This document shows positions 44,568 to 55,810 of a DNA stretch of 64,000 bases, piece after piece (positions within the stretch are counted from its first letter, which is position 1; every line of letters begins with the position of its first letter). Source of the DNA: Pararhizobium arenae. Lineage in GTDB: Bacteria; Pseudomonadota; Alphaproteobacteria; Rhizobiales; Rhizobiaceae. The stretch is from NCBI RefSeq assembly GCF_001931685.1, contig NZ_MOOY01000004.1, positions 248,001-312,000 on the forward strand, in the 5' to 3' direction. The position numbers and the translations under genes are program-made. The notes beneath the pieces are model-generated. The model searched no databases, had not been told where the DNA came from, and saw only the letters and a program-made list of their open reading frames with translations.

Positions 44568-44579
44568 AGGCCTGAATCC

Positions 44580-44611
44580 GAATAGCCCGGTCACGGATGA
44601 CCGGGCTATTC
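44580..44611 (-). terminator. Strong hairpin downstream of rpsT
   Basis: GAATAGCCCGGTCA and its exact complement form a 14-bp stem over a 4-base loop, 23 bases after the rpsT stop. No U run follows, so it may stabilise the 3' end rather than terminate alone. Confidence 0.65.
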
Positions 44612-44634
44612 AAAGTGGAAATTCGTGAGCCGGA

Positions 44635-44901
44635 TTAGGCCGTCAGAGCCTTGACGCGGCTGGCAAGACGCGAAACCTTGCGGGATGCCGTATTGGCATG
44701 CAGGACGCCCTTGGTGGCGGCGCGCTGCAGTTCCGGCTGGGCTGCTTTCAGGGCTGCCTGAGCAACGGCTGCATCACCCGAAGCGATGGCTTCTTCGACC
44801 TTGCGGATAAAGCCGCGAACGCGCGAACGGCGGGACTTGTTGACTTCCGTACGGGCGGCGATTTTGCGGGTCGCTTTTTTCGCCGAAGTTGTATTGGCCA
44901 T
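44635..44901 (-). CDS. rpsT: 30S ribosomal protein S20
   Basis: An 88-residue basic, helical ribosomal protein that binds 16S rRNA. It begins [21 protein letters not shown] and contains [20 protein letters not shown] and [20 protein letters not shown]. The ATG at 44901 gives the exact family length; the frame upstream adds nine residues that do not belong to S20. It is monocistronic, between mutM and dnaA. Confidence 0.98.
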   Translation of the reverse strand: MANTTSAKKATRKIAARTEVNKSRRSRVRGFIRKVEEAIASGDAAVAQAALKAAQPELQRAATKGVLHANTASRKVSRLASRVKALTA

Positions 44902-45081
44902 TTGGTGTCTCTCTTCGAAATCTGACAAAAACTTCCGCTTCGCCGTGCCGGGTCACTGCGACCTGTCATCCAAGCAATTCGGGAGCAATATCGGAAAACC
45001 TTGGAGCGGCTTTCCAAACTGAGGGCGGCATATAACCGGAAACGCCCCCGTCGTCAACGCGCTAATTGCAGCCCTGCCATC

Positions 45082-45972
45082 TCATTTCTGGCAGGACGGG
45101 CAGTAGAACGTTGAGCGCCCCGCCTGCACGATCCGCGTCACGGTCCCCTTGCAGTCCGGCGTGCGACAGGGCTCGCCCTCCCGGTCATAAACGGAAAAGG
45201 AGTGCTGGAAGTAACCAAGCGTACCGTCGGTCTGGATATGGTCGCGCAGCGAAGAGCCGCCGGCAGCGATCGCGTCTGCAATGACGGCGCGGATCGCTTC
45301 CGTCAGGGCCGTCAACTTTTTCGTCGGCTTGCCCTTGGCATCGACCACGGCACCCGCAGGCTTCAGGGGCGTGAGATGGGAGCGCCACAGCGCCTCGCAG
45401 ACATAGATGTTGCCCAGCCCCGCAATATTGCGCTGGTCGAGCAGGGCAGCCTTCAGCGGCTGCGCCTTGCCCTTGAAGCGTTTCGCGAGATAGGCGGCGT
45501 CCAGCACATTGCCGGTCGGTTCCTCGCCAAGACTTTTGAAGAACGCATGGGCCGACAGAGCATCCCGCGCGATGATATCCATGAAGCCGAAGCGGCGCGG
45601 GTCGTTATAGATGACGCGGGCCGGGCCATTTTCCGTCAGGAGATGAAAGATCACGTGGTCGTGTTTCTCATCCTTGCTGCGCTCGTGGTGGAAGCTTCCA
45701 GGTGTCTCGGAAGCGGCGCCCGCTTCGATGCGGAAGGAGCCGGACATGCCGAGATGGGCAACGACGACATCACCGCCCTCAAGCTCGATCAGCAGATATT
45801 TGGCGCGGCGCGACAGCGCTGCAATGCGCTTGCCTTCAAGGCTTGCGGAAAAGCCGTTTGGAAACGGAAAGCGCAAGTCTGGTCTGCGAAGCTCGGCGCG
45901 TACGATGATGGCGCCTTCCATCGTCGGCGCCAGTCCGCGTTTCACCGTCTCGACTTCGGGAAGCTCCGGCAT
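45082..45972 (-). CDS. mutM: Formamidopyrimidine-DNA glycosylase
   Basis: A 296-residue base-excision repair enzyme removing 8-oxoguanine and formamidopyrimidines. The start [14 protein letters not shown] provides the catalytic Pro2 and Glu3; Lys in [10 protein letters not shown] is the conserved beta-hairpin lysine. The H2TH region is [16 protein letters not shown]. The C-terminal zinc finger has four cysteines (CRTPDC ... CPSC). GGAGAGGGG immediately precedes the ATG; the far longer open frame upstream lies opposite ubiE. It is divergent from ubiE. Confidence 0.97.
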   Translation of the reverse strand: MPELPEVETVKRGLAPTMEGAIIVRAELRRPDLRFPFPNGFSASLEGKRIAALSRRAKYLLIELEGGDVVVAHLGMSGSFRIEAGAASETPGSFHHERSKDEKHDHVIFHLLTENGPARVIYNDPRRFGFMDIIARDALSAHAFFKSLGEEPTGNVLDAAYLAKRFKGKAQPLKAALLDQRNIAGLGNIYVCEALWRSHLTPLKPAGAVVDAKGKPTKKLTALTEAIRAVIADAIAAGGSSLRDHIQTDGTLGYFQHSFSVYDREGEPCRTPDCKGTVTRIVQAGRSTFYCPSCQK

Positions 45973-46137
45973 CCCCTCTCCTTCATTTGGGCTGCGATCA
46001 TTTGTCGATTTCCTTGGCCGTGCACATATCTTATAGGGATGGCGCGGGATAATGCCGCCTTTGGGCAGTCCTGAGCAGAGATAGCGTCTCGATTTCGAAT
46101 TCGCTATGGTCGTGGTGAAGAGTAGGAGACTGGCACG

Positions 46138-46914
46138 ATGACAGGTGAACGAACATCCGCCGATGGCGGCATGGAAACCTCCTACGGCTTTCGCCAGGTG
46201 AACAAGGGCGAAAAGCAGGCCCTCGTCAACGATGTCTTCCACAAGGTCGCCAAGCGCTACGATATCATGAACGACGTGATGTCCGTCGGCCTGCACCGCG
46301 CCTGGAAGGATGCGATGATATCTGCGCTCAATCCGAGCCGCAGCGAGGATTACAGGACGCTCGACGTTGCCGGCGGCACCGGCGATATCGCCTTCCGCAT
46401 CATCGAAGCCTCCGACCGCAAGGCCCATTCGACGGTTCTCGACATCAACGGCTCGATGCTCGCCGTCGGCGCCGAGCGGGCGAAGAAGAAGGGCCTGTCG
46501 GACAATCTCACCTTCGTCGAGGCCAATGCCGAGGAACTGCCGTTCGAGGCCAATTCCTTCGACGCCTACACGGTCGCCTTCGGTATCCGCAACGTGCCGC
46601 GCATCGATGTGGCGCTGTCGGAGGCCTACCGCGTGCTGAAGCGTGGCGGCCGGCTGCTGGTGCTCGAATTCTCCGAGGTCGAGATGCCGCTGCTCGACAA
46701 GGTCTATGATGCCTGGTCCTTCAACGCGATTCCGCAATTCGGCAAGATGATCACCGGCGATGGCGAGCCCTACCAGTATCTGGTGGAATCGATCCGCAAG
46801 TTCCCGAACCAGAGCGATTTTGCCGCCATGATCAAGGCGGCCGGTTTCTCGCGGGTGACCTATACCAATTACACCGGCGGCATTGCCTGCCTGCATTCCG
46901 CCTGGAAAATCTGA
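46138..46914 (+). CDS. ubiE: Demethylmenaquinone/2-methoxy-6-polyprenylbenzoquinol methyltransferase
   Basis: A 258-residue SAM-dependent C-methyltransferase of ubiquinone synthesis. Signature segments are [22 protein letters not shown], the SAM motif [31 protein letters not shown] and [13 protein letters not shown]. The C-terminal [17 protein letters not shown] is typical. It is followed after 51 bases by ubiB, with which it probably shares a transcript. Confidence 0.97.
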   Translation: MTGERTSADGGMETSYGFRQVNKGEKQALVNDVFHKVAKRYDIMNDVMSVGLHRAWKDAMISALNPSRSEDYRTLDVAGGTGDIAFRIIEASDRKAHSTVLDINGSMLAVGAERAKKKGLSDNLTFVEANAEELPFEANSFDAYTVAFGIRNVPRIDVALSEAYRVLKRGGRLLVLEFSEVEMPLLDKVYDAWSFNAIPQFGKMITGDGEPYQYLVESIRKFPNQSDFAAMIKAAGFSRVTYTNYTGGIACLHSAWKI

Positions 46915-46965
46915 AACCATGGCATTTTCCGCTCCGTTCGACCGACACTCCGCCGGCAAAGCCTC

Positions 46966-48540
46966 ATGAGCACGCCCGGAGCCTATCTGCGTCTGATTCG
47001 CATCGGCTGGGTGCTGGTGCGCGAAGGCGTCGTCTCAGCCCTGCCGCCGGAAAACCTGCCGGCGTTCGCGCGCTTCGGTCAGTCCGTTGCCGGGCTCTTC
47101 TCGCGTCGCCGCGCGCTCAATGAAGAGCGCAGCGATCGTCTCGCCCGCGCCATCGAGCGTCTCGGTCCCTCCTATGTGAAGATCGGCCAGTTTCTGGCGA
47201 CCCGGCCGGATGTGGTCGGTGCCGAATTCGCCAACGACCTGACCTTCCTGCAGGATCGCATGGCGACCTTCCCGATCGAGGAGGCGCGCGCCGCGATCGA
47301 AGGCTCGCTTGGCCGCTCGGTCTCCGAACTTTACGCCCATCTGGACGCGCCGATCGCCGCGGCTTCTGTTGCGCAGGTGCATCCCGCCGGCATTCTCGTA
47401 GATGGTGTCGAGCGCAAGGTGGCGGTCAAGGTTATCCGCCCCGGCATCCGCCAGCGCTTCGCCAATGACCTCGAGGCCATGTATCTCGTCTCGCGCATGC
47501 AGGAGCGTCTCCTGCCGCACACGCGGCGGCTTCGCCCCGTCGAGGTGACGAAGACGCTGGAGCAGACGACCAAGATCGAGATGGACCTGCGGCTGGAAGC
47601 AGCCGCCCTTTCGGAGATCGCTGAAAATTCCAGGAACGATCCCGGTTTCCGTGTGCCCAAAGTCGATTGGGAGCGCACCGGCCGTGATGTCGTGACCATG
47701 GAATGGATCGACGGCATCAAGATGTCGGATGTCCAGGGCCTGATCGATGCCGGCCATGACCTGAACGCGCTCGCCGATACGCTGATCCAGTCCTTCCTGC
47801 GCCACACCCTGCGCGACGGCTTCTTCCACGCCGACATGCACCAGGGCAACCTCTTCGTCGATCCGGCCGGCATGATCGTCGCCGTCGATTTCGGTATCGT
47901 CGGCCGGCTCGGCAAGAAGGAGCGGCGGTTCCTTGCCGAAATCCTCTACGGTTTCATCACCCGCGATTATCGCCGCGTGGCGGATGTGCATTTCGAGGCC
48001 GGCTACGTGCCGTCCCATCATGATGTCGCCAGCTTCGCCCAGGCGATCCGGGCGATCGGCGAGCCGATCCATGGCCAGCCGGCCGAAACCATCTCCATGG
48101 CAAAGCTTTTGACGCTGCTTTTCGAGGTCACCGAGCTTTTCGATATGGAAACCCGGCCCGAACTGGTGATGCTGCAGAAGACCATGGTCGTCGTCGAAGG
48201 TGTGGCGCGCACCCTCAATCCGCGCTTTAATATGTGGAAGGCGTCGGAGCCTGTGGTTGGCGGATGGATCCGCGACAATCTCGGGCCCAAGCGCATCGTC
48301 TCGGACGTCCGCGAAGGCCTTCATGCGGCCTTGCGTCTTGCCGAAGCTGCACCCGAGATCGCCGCAAAGACGGAAAAGTTTTCGCGTGAGATCACCGATA
48401 TGGCGGAAAGCGGCCTGCGCTTCGACGCGCAGACGGCCGAGGCCATCGGCCGCTCGGAAGCCCGCCACAGTCGGCTGGGCCGTCTGGCGCTGTGGGTGAT
48501 CGCGGCAACGCTCGTCTATATCGCGTTTAAACTGGTTTGA
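46966..48540 (+). CDS. ubiB: UbiB protein kinase-like ubiquinone biosynthesis protein
   Basis: A 524-residue ABC1/ADCK-family protein needed for aerobic ubiquinone hydroxylation steps. The KxGQ-type motif is [13 protein letters not shown]. The nucleotide-binding lysine is in [11 protein letters not shown], and the catalytic-type loop is [12 protein letters not shown] with DFG in [12 protein letters not shown]-terminal hydrophobic helix ([17 protein letters not shown]) anchors it in the membrane. In related genomes coaBC often follows; here the next gene is a MacA-like protein. Confidence 0.96.
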   Translation: MSTPGAYLRLIRIGWVLVREGVVSALPPENLPAFARFGQSVAGLFSRRRALNEERSDRLARAIERLGPSYVKIGQFLATRPDVVGAEFANDLTFLQDRMATFPIEEARAAIEGSLGRSVSELYAHLDAPIAAASVAQVHPAGILVDGVERKVAVKVIRPGIRQRFANDLEAMYLVSRMQERLLPHTRRLRPVEVTKTLEQTTKIEMDLRLEAAALSEIAENSRNDPGFRVPKVDWERTGRDVVTMEWIDGIKMSDVQGLIDAGHDLNALADTLIQSFLRHTLRDGFFHADMHQGNLFVDPAGMIVAVDFGIVGRLGKKERRFLAEILYGFITRDYRRVADVHFEAGYVPSHHDVASFAQAIRAIGEPIHGQPAETISMAKLLTLLFEVTELFDMETRPELVMLQKTMVVVEGVARTLNPRFNMWKASEPVVGGWIRDNLGPKRIVSDVREGLHAALRLAEAAPEIAAKTEKFSREITDMAESGLRFDAQTAEAIGRSEARHSRLGRLALWVIAATLVYIAFKLV

Positions 48541-48728
48541 GGCATTTATCGTCCCTTCTCCTCGCAGGCGGGGAGGAGGGAAGCGTTTCCGAAACAATCA
48601 GAAACGAAAAAGCCGAAACATTACAAAGATTTCATCCGCTCAGACTTCATTCAGGCACTTTTGGCTATTACGTGAGGGATAGTTGAACGCAGCGCAGGCT
48701 GCGCCCTTGGGTGAGGATGTGCTGAAAA

Positions 48729-49967
48729 ATGGCGGATGTTTCCCGGAAAATCGATGCGGAACCAGCGGTTGAGATCGCGCCTGCACCGGTGCCGCGTCGT
48801 CCGCGCCGCCGCTCGCGGCGTTGGCTTCTGCTTCCCGTTCTCGTGGTCCTTGGCGCGGCAGGCTGGTACGGCTGGAGCCAGTATAACGGCGAGACCACCG
48901 TTGCGGCCGTCGTCACGGAAAATCCGATCCGCGGCTCCATTGAAAACAGCGTCACGGCCTCAGGCCTTTTGAGTCCCATCAAGGATGTCGATGTCGGCGC
49001 GCAGGTGTCAGGTCAGCTGAAGAGCCTCAAGGTCGAGATCGGCGACACGGTCGAGGAAGGTCAGCTCATCGCTGAAATGGACAGCGCCTCGATCGAGACC
49101 CAGATCGAGATCGCAGAGGCGGAACTTGCCAATCTCGAAGCCCAGATGCTCGACAAGAAGGCGCAGGTGGTGCTCGGAGCTGCCAATCTCAAGCGCCAGC
49201 AGAACCTCGTTGCCAGCAACAGCGCGGCGCAATCGGCGCTCGATGAAGCCGTGGCCAATCTGGCGACCGCAGAGGCGAATGTCGCCTCGCTTGAAGCGCA
49301 GATCCGCAAGCAGGAAGCAAGCCTCAAGGACGCCCGCATCAGCCTCGGCTATACCAAAATCTACACCCCGATGGCCGGCACGATCGTCGAGACCGCCGCC
49401 AAGGAAGGCCAGACGCTGAACGCCAACCAGTCGACCCCGACGATCGTCACCGTTGCGGATCTCTCGACCATGACGGTGGAGGCGGAAGTTTCCGAAGCCG
49501 ATGTCGGCAAGCTGAAAATCGGCATGGATGCCTATTTCACCCTGCTCGGCCAGCCCGGCAAGCGTTACGAAGGCAAGCTTCGCCAGATCAAACCGACGCC
49601 ATCGACCGAAAACAACGTCGTTCTCTATTACGCCCTCTTCGATGTGCCGAACCCCGAAGGCACGCTGATGATGAACATGACTGCCCAGGTTTTCTTCGTC
49701 GAGGCGCGCGCCGAAAACGTGCTGACCGTCCCGGTCGCCGCAATCCACACCGGTGCCGATGGCAAGAGCCGCGAAGTGACGGTCGTGACCGGCTCCGGCG
49801 CCCAGGAGACCCGTGTCGTCGAAACCGGCGTGCAGAGCCGGGTTCGCGTCGAGATCAAGAGCGGGCTTGATGAGAACGATCGCGTGGTCGTGGGCACTGG
49901 CTCTCGTGACGGCACCTCCAGCAGTGGCTCGCGGCGCAACATGCGCGGCATGCCGCCGATGTTCTGA
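48729..49967 (+). CDS. macA: MacA-like periplasmic adaptor of an efflux pump
   Basis: A 412-residue membrane fusion protein. A proline- and arginine-rich cytoplasmic start ([12 protein letters not shown]) precedes an anchor at about 34-50. The lipoyl halves ([20 protein letters not shown] and [19 protein letters not shown]) flank a coiled-coil hairpin at about 120-210. A beta barrel follows, and a Ser/Gly/Arg-rich tail ends RGMPPMF. It would link the MacB-type ATPase-permease, 8 bases downstream, to an outer-membrane channel. No TolC gene is here, so a shared channel is likely. Substrate is unknown. Confidence 0.9.
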   Translation: MADVSRKIDAEPAVEIAPAPVPRRPRRRSRRWLLLPVLVVLGAAGWYGWSQYNGETTVAAVVTENPIRGSIENSVTASGLLSPIKDVDVGAQVSGQLKSLKVEIGDTVEEGQLIAEMDSASIETQIEIAEAELANLEAQMLDKKAQVVLGAANLKRQQNLVASNSAAQSALDEAVANLATAEANVASLEAQIRKQEASLKDARISLGYTKIYTPMAGTIVETAAKEGQTLNANQSTPTIVTVADLSTMTVEAEVSEADVGKLKIGMDAYFTLLGQPGKRYEGKLRQIKPTPSTENNVVLYYALFDVPNPEGTLMMNMTAQVFFVEARAENVLTVPVAAIHTGADGKSREVTVVTGSGAQETRVVETGVQSRVRVEIKSGLDENDRVVVGTGSRDGTSSSGSRRNMRGMPPMF

Positions 49968-49975
49968 GGTCAATC

Positions 49976-51922
49976 ATGGCTCCCATCATCTCGCTGAAGG
50001 ATATCCGCAAGACGTTCGTCAATGGCGATGTTGCCGTCGAAGTTCTGCGCGGCGTGTCGCTCGATATCCGCGCCGGCGAGTTTGTTGCCATCGTGGGCGC
50101 TTCCGGCTCCGGCAAATCGACGCTGATGAATATTCTCGGCTGCCTCGATACCCCGACCGGCGGGCAATATCTGCTGGAAGGCGAGGATGTTTCCGATCTC
50201 GATGCGGACGAGCTTGCGGCACGCCGGCGTCAACTCTTCGGCTTCGTCTTCCAGAGCTACAACCTCGTGCCGACCGCCACGGCGCAGGAAAATGTCGAAA
50301 TCCCTGCGATCTATGCCGGCATGCTGGGTGCTGCCCGCCGCGCCCGCGCCGAAGCGCTGCTGACGTCGCTGAACCTCGGCGAGCGTCTCGACCACCTGCC
50401 GAACCAGCTTTCGGGCGGCCAGCAGCAGCGTGTGTCGATCGCCCGCGCCTTGATGAACGGCGGCCAGATCATTCTGGCCGACGAGCCGACCGGCGCGCTG
50501 GACAGCCAGAGCGGCCGCGATGTGATGGCGACGCTCCGGAAAATGAACGAGGACGGCCACACCGTCATCATCATCACCCACGCGCCCGAGCTTGCCGAGG
50601 CGGCCGATCGGGTGATCGAGATCAGCGATGGCCGGATCACAGCCGACCGGATGACCGGCAATGTCCGTCGCATCGCTCGCAACACGGTCAGACCCGCCAC
50701 CGCCGCAAAGGGTGCGGCCGCCTTCACGACGGACCTTGCCGAGGCTGTGCGCATGTCCTTTCGCGCTCTGAGATCAAACCTGTTCCGCACCATCCTGACC
50801 CTTCTGGGCATCGTCATCGGCGTCAGTTCCGTCGTGGCGATGCTGGCGATCGGCACGGGCGCGCAGGATCAGGTTTTGAGCCGCATTTCCGCGATGGGCT
50901 CCGACCTTCTCGTCGTGCGTCCGAACATGGCGAATTTCCGTGGCGGGGAGGGCGGAAGCATCGTGTCGCTGATCCCTGCGGATGCCGATGCCATTCTGGA
51001 ATTGCCCAATATCAGCTTCGCCGTGCCGGAAATGCAGAGCACGCTGACGGTGCGCGCGGGAAACAAGGACACCCAGACGACCGTCAACGGCACGATCCCG
51101 CAATTCACCACCGCAAAATCCTGGCAGGTGGAGGAGGGCGCCTTCATCGAGCAGGCGGATATGGACAGCTATGCCAGCGTCGCGGTGCTCGGCCGCACGG
51201 TGGCCGATACTCTGTTTCCCGATGGTAGCGATCCGCTCGGCCAGTATATCCTCATCAAGAACATCCCCTTCCAGGTCATCGGCGTGATGGCCAAGAAGGG
51301 CGCGACGGCCGGCGGCAACGACCAGGACGACGCCGTGCTGGTGCCGCTGTCGACCGGCAACCTCCGGCTTTTCGGCGCAAGAAACGTGCGCTCGATCACC
51401 GTTCAGGTGAAGGATGACAGCCTCATCAACGTCACGCAGGACCAAATCCAGGCTCTGCTGGATCAACGTCATAACCGGCAGGATACCCAGATCACCAATC
51501 TCGCCGCGATCCGCGAAACCTTTACCGAAACGTCGAACATCCTGAAGATATTCCTGGGCTCCATCGCCGCCATCTCCCTGCTGGTCGGCGGCATCGGGGT
51601 AATGAACATCATGCTGGTTTCGGTGACCGAGCGCACCCGCGAGATCGGCATCCGGATGGCAACGGGCGCACGCGCACGCGATATCCTCACCCAGTTCATC
51701 GTCGAGGCGCTCGTCGTTTCGGCACTCGGTGGCCTGATCGGCGTGGCGCTGGGTCTGGGCATCGGCGCACTTGCGCAGGCTCTTGGCGTGGCGGTCAGCT
51801 TTTCGGCAGGCCCTGTTATCCTTGCCTTCGCAAGCGCGTTCCTCACGGGCCTCGTCTTCGGCTACTTGCCTGCGCACAATGCATCGCGCCTGCAGCCGGC
51901 CGTGGCGCTTGCCTCGGTGTAG
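49976..51922 (+). CDS. macB: MacB-like ABC transporter with fused ATPase and permease
   Basis: A 648-residue protein. The N-terminal ATPase has Walker [10 protein letters not shown] at 41-49, the signature LSGGQQQR and Walker [11 protein letters not shown]. One helix near 270 leads to a large periplasmic MacB_PCD domain (about 290-500) and three C-terminal helices of the FtsX fold ([19 protein letters not shown] is the first). This is the mechanotransmission type that moves molecules from the periplasm outward. It pairs with the adaptor gene upstream in an operon. Macrolide specificity is assumed only by family name. Confidence 0.93.
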   Translation: MAPIISLKDIRKTFVNGDVAVEVLRGVSLDIRAGEFVAIVGASGSGKSTLMNILGCLDTPTGGQYLLEGEDVSDLDADELAARRRQLFGFVFQSYNLVPTATAQENVEIPAIYAGMLGAARRARAEALLTSLNLGERLDHLPNQLSGGQQQRVSIARALMNGGQIILADEPTGALDSQSGRDVMATLRKMNEDGHTVIIITHAPELAEAADRVIEISDGRITADRMTGNVRRIARNTVRPATAAKGAAAFTTDLAEAVRMSFRALRSNLFRTILTLLGIVIGVSSVVAMLAIGTGAQDQVLSRISAMGSDLLVVRPNMANFRGGEGGSIVSLIPADADAILELPNISFAVPEMQSTLTVRAGNKDTQTTVNGTIPQFTTAKSWQVEEGAFIEQADMDSYASVAVLGRTVADTLFPDGSDPLGQYILIKNIPFQVIGVMAKKGATAGGNDQDDAVLVPLSTGNLRLFGARNVRSITVQVKDDSLINVTQDQIQALLDQRHNRQDTQITNLAAIRETFTETSNILKIFLGSIAAISLLVGGIGVMNIMLVSVTERTREIGIRMATGARARDILTQFIVEALVVSALGGLIGVALGLGIGALAQALGVAVSFSAGPVILAFASAFLTGLVFGYLPAHNASRLQPAVALASV

Positions 51923-52092
51923 GTTCCCCTGTTCCTTCAGCACAACCGTACACAACTTTTATGATCGTCATGCGGGAATTTGTTCGATAATTGTTCTTGT
52001 TTTATTCCGTGTTCCGTGCAAGATTTTCCCGCACAACCTGATGGGAATACCAACGCCGGGCGCTATTTGCCCTGGATGAAAAGGGCATGGGC

Positions 52093-53631
52093 ATGGTCGC
52101 GCGGGTCAGTACGGTTGCATTTCAGGGGATTGAAGGCGTTCCTGTCGATGTGCAGGTCATGGTTGCGCCGGGCCAGATCGGCATGCAAATCGTCGGCCTT
52201 CCGGACAAGGCCGTCGCCGAAAGTCGCGAGCGGGTGCGCGCAGCCCTGCATGCTTCAGGTCTGTCTCTGCCGCCAAAGCGCATCACCGTCAATCTTGCCC
52301 CTGCCGATCTCCCGAAAGAGGGAAGCCATTTCGATCTTGCCATTGCTCTCGGCCTGATGGCGGCCCTCGGCGCCATCCCCGCCGATGCCCTTGCGTCTTA
52401 CGTCGTCATTGGCGAACTCAATCTTGACGGCACGATCGCGGCTGTGGCCGGGGCGCTTCCTGCCGCCATCGGCGCCAATGCACTCGACAAGGGCCTGATC
52501 TGCCCTGCTGAAAGCGGCCCCGAAGCCGCCTGGGCGGGAAGCGAGATCGACATTCTCGCACCGCGAAGCCTGATCGCGCTCGCCAACCATTTCCGCGGCA
52601 CTCAGGTCCTCTCGCGGCCCGAGCCTGCCATCCGCGCCACTGCCGCCAACATGCCGGATCTCGCCGATATCAAGGGCCAGGAAAGCGCCAGACGGGCGCT
52701 CGAAGTCGCGGCCGCCGGAAACCACAATCTCCTGATGGTTGGCCCGCCCGGTTCCGGAAAATCCATGCTCGCCGCACGCTTGCCCTCGATTCTGCCGCCG
52801 CTCTCGCCGGCTGAGCTTCTCGAGGTCTCGATGATCCACTCCATCGCCGGCCAGCTTTCCGGCGGCAAGCTTTCGGATCGACGCCCTTTCCGCACGCCCC
52901 ACCACTCCGCCACCATGGCCGCGATGATCGGCGGTGGCCTGCGTGCCCGCCCCGGTGAAGCCTCGCTTGCCCATCATGGCGTTCTGTTCCTGGATGAGTT
53001 TCCGGAGTTTACCCCGCAGGTGCTCGATGCCCTTCGCCAGCCGCTCGAAACGGCGGAATGCGTCATCGCCCGCGCCAATCATCGCGTCTCCTATCCCGCC
53101 GCCATCCAGCTTGTCGCCGCCATGAACCCCTGCCGATGCGGCATGGCGGGCGAGCCCGGCCACAGCTGCGCCCGCGGCCCGCGCTGCGTCGCTGATTATC
53201 AGGCCCGCATTTCCGGCCCGCTTCTCGATCGCATCGATATCCGCATCGATGTCCCCGCCGTGACCGCCAGCGATCTCATTCGCCCCGGAACGGCTGAGTG
53301 CAGCGCCAGCATCGCGGCCCGCGTGGCCCGCGCCCGCGAGTTGCAGCAGGACCGTTTCCTCGCGGCCGGCCTCTCCGGCATCACCACCAATGCCCGCTGC
53401 ACGACAACGATGATCGAAACCATGGCCGCGCCGGATGCCGGCGGTTTGCAATTGCTGCGGGATGCTGCCGAAAAAATGCGCTTCTCGGCCCGAGGCTATC
53501 ACCGCGTCCTGAAAGTTGCCCGCACGCTGGCCGATCTCGATGAAAAGCCGACCGTCGGCCGCATCCACATCGCTGAGGCAATTTCCTACCGTATGCCCAG
53601 CGAAAGGCTGGCGACAACGGCGGTGGCCTAA
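52093..53631 (+). CDS. comM: YifB/ComM family Mg-chelatase-like AAA+ ATPase
   Basis: A 512-residue protein. Residues 1-150 form a Lon-protease-like fold (AFQGIEGVPVDVQVMVAPG, VGLPDKAVAESRERVRAAL as landmarks). The AAA+ core has Walker A GPPGSGKSML near 215 and Walker B GVLFLDEFPEF, followed by a four-Cys zinc motif (CRCG ... CARGPRC). ComM acts as a helicase in branch migration during natural transformation in other bacteria; the role in rhizobia is less clear. ATG 52093 gives better Shine-Dalgarno spacing than an ATG two codons earlier. Its stop codon begins a repeat element. Confidence 0.92.
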   Translation: MVARVSTVAFQGIEGVPVDVQVMVAPGQIGMQIVGLPDKAVAESRERVRAALHASGLSLPPKRITVNLAPADLPKEGSHFDLAIALGLMAALGAIPADALASYVVIGELNLDGTIAAVAGALPAAIGANALDKGLICPAESGPEAAWAGSEIDILAPRSLIALANHFRGTQVLSRPEPAIRATAANMPDLADIKGQESARRALEVAAAGNHNLLMVGPPGSGKSMLAARLPSILPPLSPAELLEVSMIHSIAGQLSGGKLSDRRPFRTPHHSATMAAMIGGGLRARPGEASLAHHGVLFLDEFPEFTPQVLDALRQPLETAECVIARANHRVSYPAAIQLVAAMNPCRCGMAGEPGHSCARGPRCVADYQARISGPLLDRIDIRIDVPAVTASDLIRPGTAECSASIAARVARARELQQDRFLAAGLSGITTNARCTTTMIETMAAPDAGGLQLLRDAAEKMRFSARGYHRVLKVARTLADLDEKPTVGRIHIAEAISYRMPSERLATTAVA

Positions 53632-53697
53632 AGCGTGTCGCGATCTTTCAGATTCGCTCGTCCGCTTTAGGTTTTTGTTTTTACGCATGTCGTTTCG
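53629..53697. repeat. Rhizobial intergenic palindromic repeat after comM
   Basis: TAAAGCG (53629-53635) pairs with CGCTTTA (53663-53669), and the block continues into TTTTTACGCATGTCG. From memory this AAAGCGTGTCGCGATC family occurs many times between genes in Agrobacterium and Rhizobium. The copy starts exactly at the comM stop codon and looks truncated. Confidence 0.6.
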
Positions 53698-53740
53698 CGC
53701 AGGGAAAGCCAGAAGCCGGCCCGCAATCGCCCATCTGAAA

Positions 53741-53773
53741 AGAAAACGCCGCACAACAGAGGAAGCGCGGCGT
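53741..53773 (-). terminator. Terminator downstream of cysK
   Basis: ACGCCGC and GCGGCGT form a 7-bp stem over 14 bases, with TTTTC-rich sequence following on the minus strand. It lies about 43 bases after the cysK stop. Confidence 0.65.
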
Positions 53774-53815
53774 CGGAAAGTAAGAAACGAGAAATTCCCG
53801 TCTTGGGCCAGCCAG

Positions 53816-54784
53816 TTACGCTCCGAGCCCTTCGAAGAGCACGGTCGAGAGATAGCGTTCGGCGAAGGAGGGAATGATCACGACAATCGTCTTGCCCTCG
53901 TTTTCCGGCCGCTGGCCAATCTCGATGGCCGCTGTCAGCGCAGCACCGGAAGAGATGCCGACCGGCACGCCTTCGAGCCGCGCCACATGACGCGCCGCGT
54001 CGATCGCTTCCGCGCTGCTGACGGTGACGATCTCGTCATAGATTCCGGTGTCGAGGATGGCGGGCGCAAAGCCCGCGCCGATGCCTTGGATCTTGTGCGG
54101 CCCCGGCACGCCGCCGGAGAGCACCGGTGATTCCTCGGGCTCCACGGCAATCACCTTGATCGACGGCTTCTTCGCCTTCAGCACTTGGCCCGCGCCGGTG
54201 ATGGTGCCGCCCGTGCCGATGCCGGAGACGAGAATGTCAATCGCGCCATCCGTATCGTTCCAGATTTCCTCCGCCGTCGTCTTACGATGGATTTCCGGGT
54301 TGGCGGGGTTTTCGAACTGCTGGGGAATGATCGCGTCATCAAGACCCTCGGCCAGCTCCTGCGCCTTGGCGATCGCGCCCTTCATGCCCTTGGCGCCTTC
54401 GGTCAGCACCAGTTCAGCGCCGAGCAGCGCCAGCATCTTGCGACGCTCGATCGACATGGTCTCGGGCATCGTCAGGATCAGCTTGTAACCCTTGGCGGCG
54501 GCCGCAAAGGCGAGCGCGATGCCCGTGTTGCCCGACGTCGGCTCGACAAGCGTCGTCTTTCCGGGCGTGATCTTGCCCTGCGCTTCCAAGGACTCGATCA
54601 TCGCCACGCCGATGCGGTCCTTCACGGACGCGATCGGGTTGAAGAATTCGAGCTTTGCCAGAAGATGGGCCTTCACGCCCTTCTCCTTCGCCAGCTTGTC
54701 CAGCCGAACGATCGGCGTGTCGCCAATCGTCTCGGTGATGGAGGAATAGATGCGGCCGCGGCCGGGCTTACGCTGATCGGACAT
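53816..54784 (-). CDS. cysK: Cysteine synthase A
   Basis: A 322-residue PLP enzyme joining O-acetylserine and sulfide to make cysteine. The PLP lysine is K55 in [11 protein letters not shown], the substrate loop PTSGNTG is at 82-88, and the phosphate loop [10 protein letters not shown] is near 185. SSGAAL near 275 completes the fold. The protein ends in EGLGA rather than the Ile-tailed ends some CysK use only loosely, so nothing can be said about SAT binding. Single gene. Confidence 0.95.
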   Translation of the reverse strand: MSDQRKPGRGRIYSSITETIGDTPIVRLDKLAKEKGVKAHLLAKLEFFNPIASVKDRIGVAMIESLEAQGKITPGKTTLVEPTSGNTGIALAFAAAAKGYKLILTMPETMSIERRKMLALLGAELVLTEGAKGMKGAIAKAQELAEGLDDAIIPQQFENPANPEIHRKTTAEEIWNDTDGAIDILVSGIGTGGTITGAGQVLKAKKPSIKVIAVEPEESPVLSGGVPGPHKIQGIGAGFAPAILDTGIYDEIVTVSSAEAIDAARHVARLEGVPVGISSGAALTAAIEIGQRPENEGKTIVVIIPSFAERYLSTVLFEGLGA

Positions 54785-54914
54785 GCTCGTCTCCCATGAT
54801 GTTATCGGTCAAAGATAAGATCGCTAAGCAATAAAGACGAGGGCGCAACTAGGTCACCCCGCAACGTTCACGAAAAATACCGCTCGGCGACGCGCGATGG
54901 CGCGAATGATTTTC

Positions 54915-55532
54915 TCAGGCCGCGCGGGTCGCGATGTAGACGGCGGTCGAGCCCAGAATGCCGGCCGCGATACGGTTCAGCGAACGCAGCGCCTTCGGCT
55001 CTTTCAGAAGCAAGCGCGCCCGCGAGGCGAGCAGGATGTAAGGGATCAAAACCGCCATCAAAACGACGAAGGTTGCCCCCACCAGCACCAGATAGCTGTC
55101 GAGCCCGATCGCATTGAGATCGATCAGTGTCGGCACGAGCGCAACGTAGAACAGCATCGTCTTCGGGTTGCCGAGTGTGATCAGCAGGCCGGACAGAAAG
55201 GACATGCCCATGCTACCGCTTTTCTTCGCCTTGATATCCTGCGGTAAGAGCCCGGCGGTCCAGAGCTTGTAGGCGATATAGACGAGATAAAGCGCGCCCA
55301 GAACCTTGATCACCAGAAAGGCGGTGGTGAATGTCTGCGCCACGAAGGCAAGACCGAGGATAACCGCCGTCAGATAGACAAGATCGCCCAGAATGAGCCC
55401 GAGCCCCATGAAGAAGGTCTCGCGGAAGCCGGAACCCAGAGCCCGCGCCACGATCGCCGTCATGCCCGGCCCGGGAATGGCTGCGGCAATGAACAACGCG
55501 CTGCAATAGGCCAAGAAGACGCCCAGGGTCAT
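54915..55532 (-). CDS. LysE/RhtB family exporter
   Basis: A 205-residue inner-membrane protein with six hydrophobic segments. The family hallmark PGPGMTAIVARALGSGFRE follows the first helix, and GLLITLGNPKTMLFYVALVP lies in the middle. LysE proteins export amino acids or derivatives such as homoserine lactone-like compounds. The substrate cannot be told. The gene is 130 bases from cysK on the same strand but probably separately transcribed. Confidence 0.92.
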   Translation of the reverse strand: MTLGVFLAYCSALFIAAAIPGPGMTAIVARALGSGFRETFFMGLGLILGDLVYLTAVILGLAFVAQTFTTAFLVIKVLGALYLVYIAYKLWTAGLLPQDIKAKKSGSMGMSFLSGLLITLGNPKTMLFYVALVPTLIDLNAIGLDSYLVLVGATFVVLMAVLIPYILLASRARLLLKEPKALRSLNRIAAGILGSTAVYIATRAA

Positions 55533-55810
55533 GGTGTTTCGCTCCGGTTTGTTTTGTCGGTTTTTACGCTGTTGCAGCGTTGCTTACAAGCAGCGGGGCA
55601 AAATCGAGATCGCCCTGCAACCGCTTGAAAAGGAGGAGCTACGGCTCCTGCTCCGTCACAATATTCCTTTGAAAATATTGCATGATGCCCGCGAGAAAAA
55701 ACGGCAACGAACGCTATATGAAACAAGACAACACAGTCCGATCAGGACATCCTTGGCTTGCTTTTCAGTTTCCAGCCCCCCGTTCACGTGTGTACCCAAA
55801 GGAGAAAATC

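Larger units (their letters stand above)
43562..44634. other. Long non-coding region between dnaA and rpsT
   Basis: About 1.07 kb without a convincing gene. It contains a possible N-terminal extension of dnaA (to 43663), inverted repeats at 44040-44063, 44161-44174 and 44513-44567, an A-rich tract at 44398-44420, six GANTC sites between 44303 and 44578, and the rpsT hairpin. I found no perfect DnaA box (TTATCCACA), so an origin is not supported. Confidence 0.7.

Noticed and set aside
43562-44634. A replication origin next to dnaA
   Set aside because: No perfect DnaA boxes were found, and rhizobial chromosome origins usually lie near hemE, away from dnaA.
46138-46959. A 625-residue protein made by extending mutM upstream
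   Set aside because: The extension is opposite ubiE; mutM must begin at MPELPEVE because Pro2 is catalytic.
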